A DNA stretch of 64,000 nucleotides from Verrucomicrobiota bacterium. Lineage in GTDB: Bacteria; Verrucomicrobiota; Lentisphaeria; Oligosphaerales; Oligosphaeraceae. The position numbers were made by a program, and so were the translations under genes. The stretch spans positions 1 through 64,000 of the forward strand of contig JAGVUR010000193.1 in assembly GCA_019136135.1 (NCBI GenBank). Reading direction: 5' to 3'. The notes below the pieces were generated by a model. The model did not search any database. It saw only the letters and a program-made list of their open reading frames with translations, and was not told the DNA's origin. Shown here in pieces: positions 62,086-64,000 of the stretch (position 1 is the first letter of the stretch; the number at the start of each line of letters is the position of its first letter).

Positions 62086-63633
62086 TTATAGTCCTTCCGA
62101 GATGAAGATTTGATCCAGCGCTTCCGCCCAGACTTGGTATCCCTTTTCGTTCAGGTGGCAGTTGTCCATGTAGAGCGTCGTATTGAGTTCGCCGTCCTTC
62201 ATCATCTTGGGACCGATATCAACCAGCCTGATTTCCGGTCTCTGGCGCGTGGCCTTTTTAAGGATTTTGTTCAGGGCATTGATTTTCTCCCTGTAGGGTT
62301 CGTTGTTGAGTCCCCTTGGGAAGACCGCCATCAGGATGATTTTTGTTTTAGGCGAGCGTTGGAGGACTCTGTCGATGACGGCGAGTATGCCCTGTGCCGT
62401 TTGTTCCGGGGTGTCTCCGTCTGGATAGTTTTCAGTTGCCGAGAGGTTGTTTGTACCGATATGCAGGACGAATAGCTTGGGTGTTTGGTTTTCGAATTCT
62501 CCGTTTTCGAGCCTGTAGATCAGGTTGCATGTCCTGTCCCATCCGAATCCAAGATTGAGCACGTCTCGGTTTTGGAAGAGTTGCTTCCATGTTTTCGGAC
62601 CGTGCCTGTTTTCCCAGAAATGCGTGATTGAATCTCCCATCATCACGATGTCGTGGTTCTTTTGTTTTGCCTCGAGGCATTTTTCCTTGTGCCTTTCGTA
62701 CCAATCGTAGGAATCGTTTTCGATTTTCTCTCGGGGGGTTGCCGCTCTTGGTGGCTGTTGTTGCTTGTAGATCGTGAAGTTCCCCGGTTGCGGGATTGTC
62801 GTGCCCAGTTCGGGGTACTTGACCTGGTAGTAGTCAATGAAGTTTTGCGGGTTTTCCGTATTTCCGTTGAACATGTCGAAGTGCGCCGGGATGGCGAGGG
62901 CTGGCTGCAGTGCTCCTGCCAGGTCTGCCGCTTCCTGGAAGGTCATGTTTCCGATGCAATTGCCCTTGAGGCGTCTTGCGTCACGCCCGTTGATCGGGAG
63001 CATCATCAGGTCGTAGGGTCGGAATTGGCGGAGCTTTTGTGCGAATCCCTCGTAGATGCATGTGTCTCCTGCGTGGAAGATGCGTATTCCGTTGCCTTCG
63101 ACCACGTATCCCAAGTAGGGGAATTGGCCTGTGATTGGATTTCGATCCAAATATTCGTGTGCTGCGGCGATTCCCGTGACCTTGAGTTCGCCAAGGGTAG
63201 CGGATTTCCCATCGTCCAATCCGATGAAGCGCTCCTTCGGGATGCCGGTTGAGGCTGCGACCTCGTCGAGGACTTCTGCTGGGATTACGAACTTGACATG
63301 GTTGTGGAGGGCTGCGATCTTCTTCCATGTCGGCTTGTCGATGTGGTCGCTATGGTTATGCGTTCCCAATACGAATTGGATTGCCTCGAAGTCCTCGGGT
63401 TGCAGCAGCGGCGGGATGTTTCGTCCTTTTGAAGGAGTCAGGTAGGCGTCAATCGTGATGATTGTCTTTCCGAATTTGAGCAGGAAGCCTTGTTGTCCCA
63501 GGTGTGTCCAGGCGAGTTCGCCCTTGGCAAGATTGGCGGCGATGGTTTGCTGAATGGGTGTCATCTTGTTTTGTCCTTGTAGCATGGTGATTGAGAGCGT
63601 GGCAGCCAGGATGAAGGCGAGTCGGGTTTGCAT
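62086..63633 (-). CDS. secreted fusion: metallo-beta-lactamase-fold plus SGNH/GDSL esterase
   Basis: The 515-residue protein starts with a signal peptide (MQTRLAFILAATLSITMLQG). Residues about 35-290 are an MBL-fold domain with THNHSDHID (HxHxDH), AAAHEYL, FHAGDTCIY and IPAHFDMF, similar to UlaG-like lactonases. Residues about 315-515 are an SGNH domain with MGDSITHFW, GFGWDRTCNL, IGTNNL and DNCHLNEKGY, the four SGNH blocks. The fusion suggests two hydrolytic steps on one extracytoplasmic substrate. It converges with the amidohydrolase gene and follows a GH5-like gene by 14 bases. Confidence 0.88.
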   Translation of the reverse strand: MQTRLAFILAATLSITMLQGQNKMTPIQQTIAANLAKGELAWTHLGQQGFLLKFGKTIITIDAYLTPSKGRNIPPLLQPEDFEAIQFVLGTHNHSDHIDKPTWKKIAALHNHVKFVIPAEVLDEVAASTGIPKERFIGLDDGKSATLGELKVTGIAAAHEYLDRNPITGQFPYLGYVVEGNGIRIFHAGDTCIYEGFAQKLRQFRPYDLMMLPINGRDARRLKGNCIGNMTFQEAADLAGALQPALAIPAHFDMFNGNTENPQNFIDYYQVKYPELGTTIPQPGNFTIYKQQQPPRAATPREKIENDSYDWYERHKEKCLEAKQKNHDIVMMGDSITHFWENRHGPKTWKQLFQNRDVLNLGFGWDRTCNLIYRLENGEFENQTPKLFVLHIGTNNLSATENYPDGDTPEQTAQGILAVIDRVLQRSPKTKIILMAVFPRGLNNEPYREKINALNKILKKATRQRPEIRLVDIGPKMMKDGELNTTLYMDNCHLNEKGYQVWAEALDQIFISEGL

Positions 63634-63647
63634 CGAAATCTCCTTGG

Positions 63648-64000
63648 TTAGATGTTGCCTGCGATGATGTCCCCCAGTCGTTTCGATAGGATTTGCCTGT
63701 TGTCGTCGTCCACCAGCGAGAACCGGTTTCCGTCATTGGGCGTTGAGAGGTAGTTCCAGACGCAATAGGGCGTGTCGTTTTCGAGCAGCAGCCTGATGGT
63801 GTCTTCCATGAATTGCTCTCTCCACTGGATTTTCGCATGCCTGATCGTGCCGAATTCGCCGCACCAGACGATGCGTTCAGGATTTTGCCTTTGGAAGTCG
63901 AATGCGGGCTTGAGCGCCTCCTTGAGAAATTCGATATCCATCTTATCGAAATTGGCATACGCATTTGGGTTGTTGTTGACGACTTTTTGGAAGTCCCTGT
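63648..64000 (-). CDS. glycoside hydrolase family 5-like, C-terminal part only
   Basis: The minus-strand frame is open to the end of the window, so the gene starts outside. The visible 117 residues include PERIVWCGEFG, where Glu fits the GH5 nucleophile strand, and the closing pattern YCVWNYLSTPNDGNRFSLVDDD seen in GH5 cellulases. Its stop lies just before the MBL-SGNH start, suggesting a joint transcript. The subfamily cannot be set from this part. Confidence 0.7.
   Translation of the reverse strand, partial: RDFQKVVNNNPNAYANFDKMDIEFLKEALKPAFDFQRQNPERIVWCGEFGTIRHAKIQWREQFMEDTIRLLLENDTPYCVWNYLSTPNDGNRFSLVDDDNRQILSKRLGDIIAGNI

Overview
The window reads as chromosomal DNA of a Gram-negative bacterium of the PVC group, most likely Lentisphaerae (Victivallales-like). 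This placement is inference. It rests on a chlamydia-like V-type ATPase operon (E, DUF2764, A, B, D, I, K), two short prepilin-type proteins ending in an H-X9-DG motif, LPS-related genes (Kdo-type isomerase, LPS-kinase-like protein), many secreted carbohydrate-active enzymes, and a carboxyspermidine polyamine route. I found no rRNA, tRNA or CRISPR.

Layout. 0-4.2 kb: a 5'-truncated AsmA-like gene, a secreted beta-sandwich protein and a C_GCAxxG_C_C protein. 4.3-12.6 kb (minus): sugar isomerase/epimerase and the V-ATPase operon behind a clear promoter. 12.9-17.7 kb (plus): GH16 glucanase, sialate O-acetylesterase-like and SLH-phosphoesterase genes. 17.7-22.9 kb (minus): LPS-kinase-like, McsA, a degenerate McsB, RF3 and RsmG. 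23.0-25.5 kb (plus): a DUF4838 protein and a phosphoesterase/TIM-barrel fusion. 25.5-31.1 kb (minus): nusA-infB-rbfA-truB-ribF with an attenuator-like leader. 31.3-37.8 kb: a DUF4143 ATPase, then a repeat-rich segment with an FAD oxidoreductase and a large GH-A glycosidase. 37.8-39.6 kb: duplicated prepilins. 39.6-44.2 kb (minus): kdsD, FAD oxidoreductase, psd, serine hydrolase. 44.4-48.2 kb: a pseudokinase-TM-ankyrin protein and a permease. 48.3-52.6 kb: speA, carboxynorspermidine/carboxyspermidine dehydrogenase and decarboxylase. 52.8-56.5 kb: cytidylate-kinase-like/BON, a sodium:solute symporter and GMP synthase without a working glutaminase domain.

56.5-62.0 kb looks like acquired DNA. 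It starts with a DUF1016 nuclease remnant and carries a DASS permease, a dihydropteroate synthase variant, a sialidase-like protein, an orphan gene, a broken small gene and an amidohydrolase. 62.1-64 kb: an MBL-SGNH fusion and the 3' end of a GH5-like gene.

Taken together, the genes describe a glycan-degrading cell with sodium-linked energetics. The V-ATPase K subunit keeps the sodium-ligand pattern, and SSS and DASS transporters are present. The most notable oddities are the truncated GMP synthase, the McsB pseudo-kinase, the nusA leader hairpins, the nested inverted-repeat element at 34.4-34.7 kb, and the repeat-flanked 33.0-37.6 kb block, whose G/C strand bias is opposite to its surroundings.
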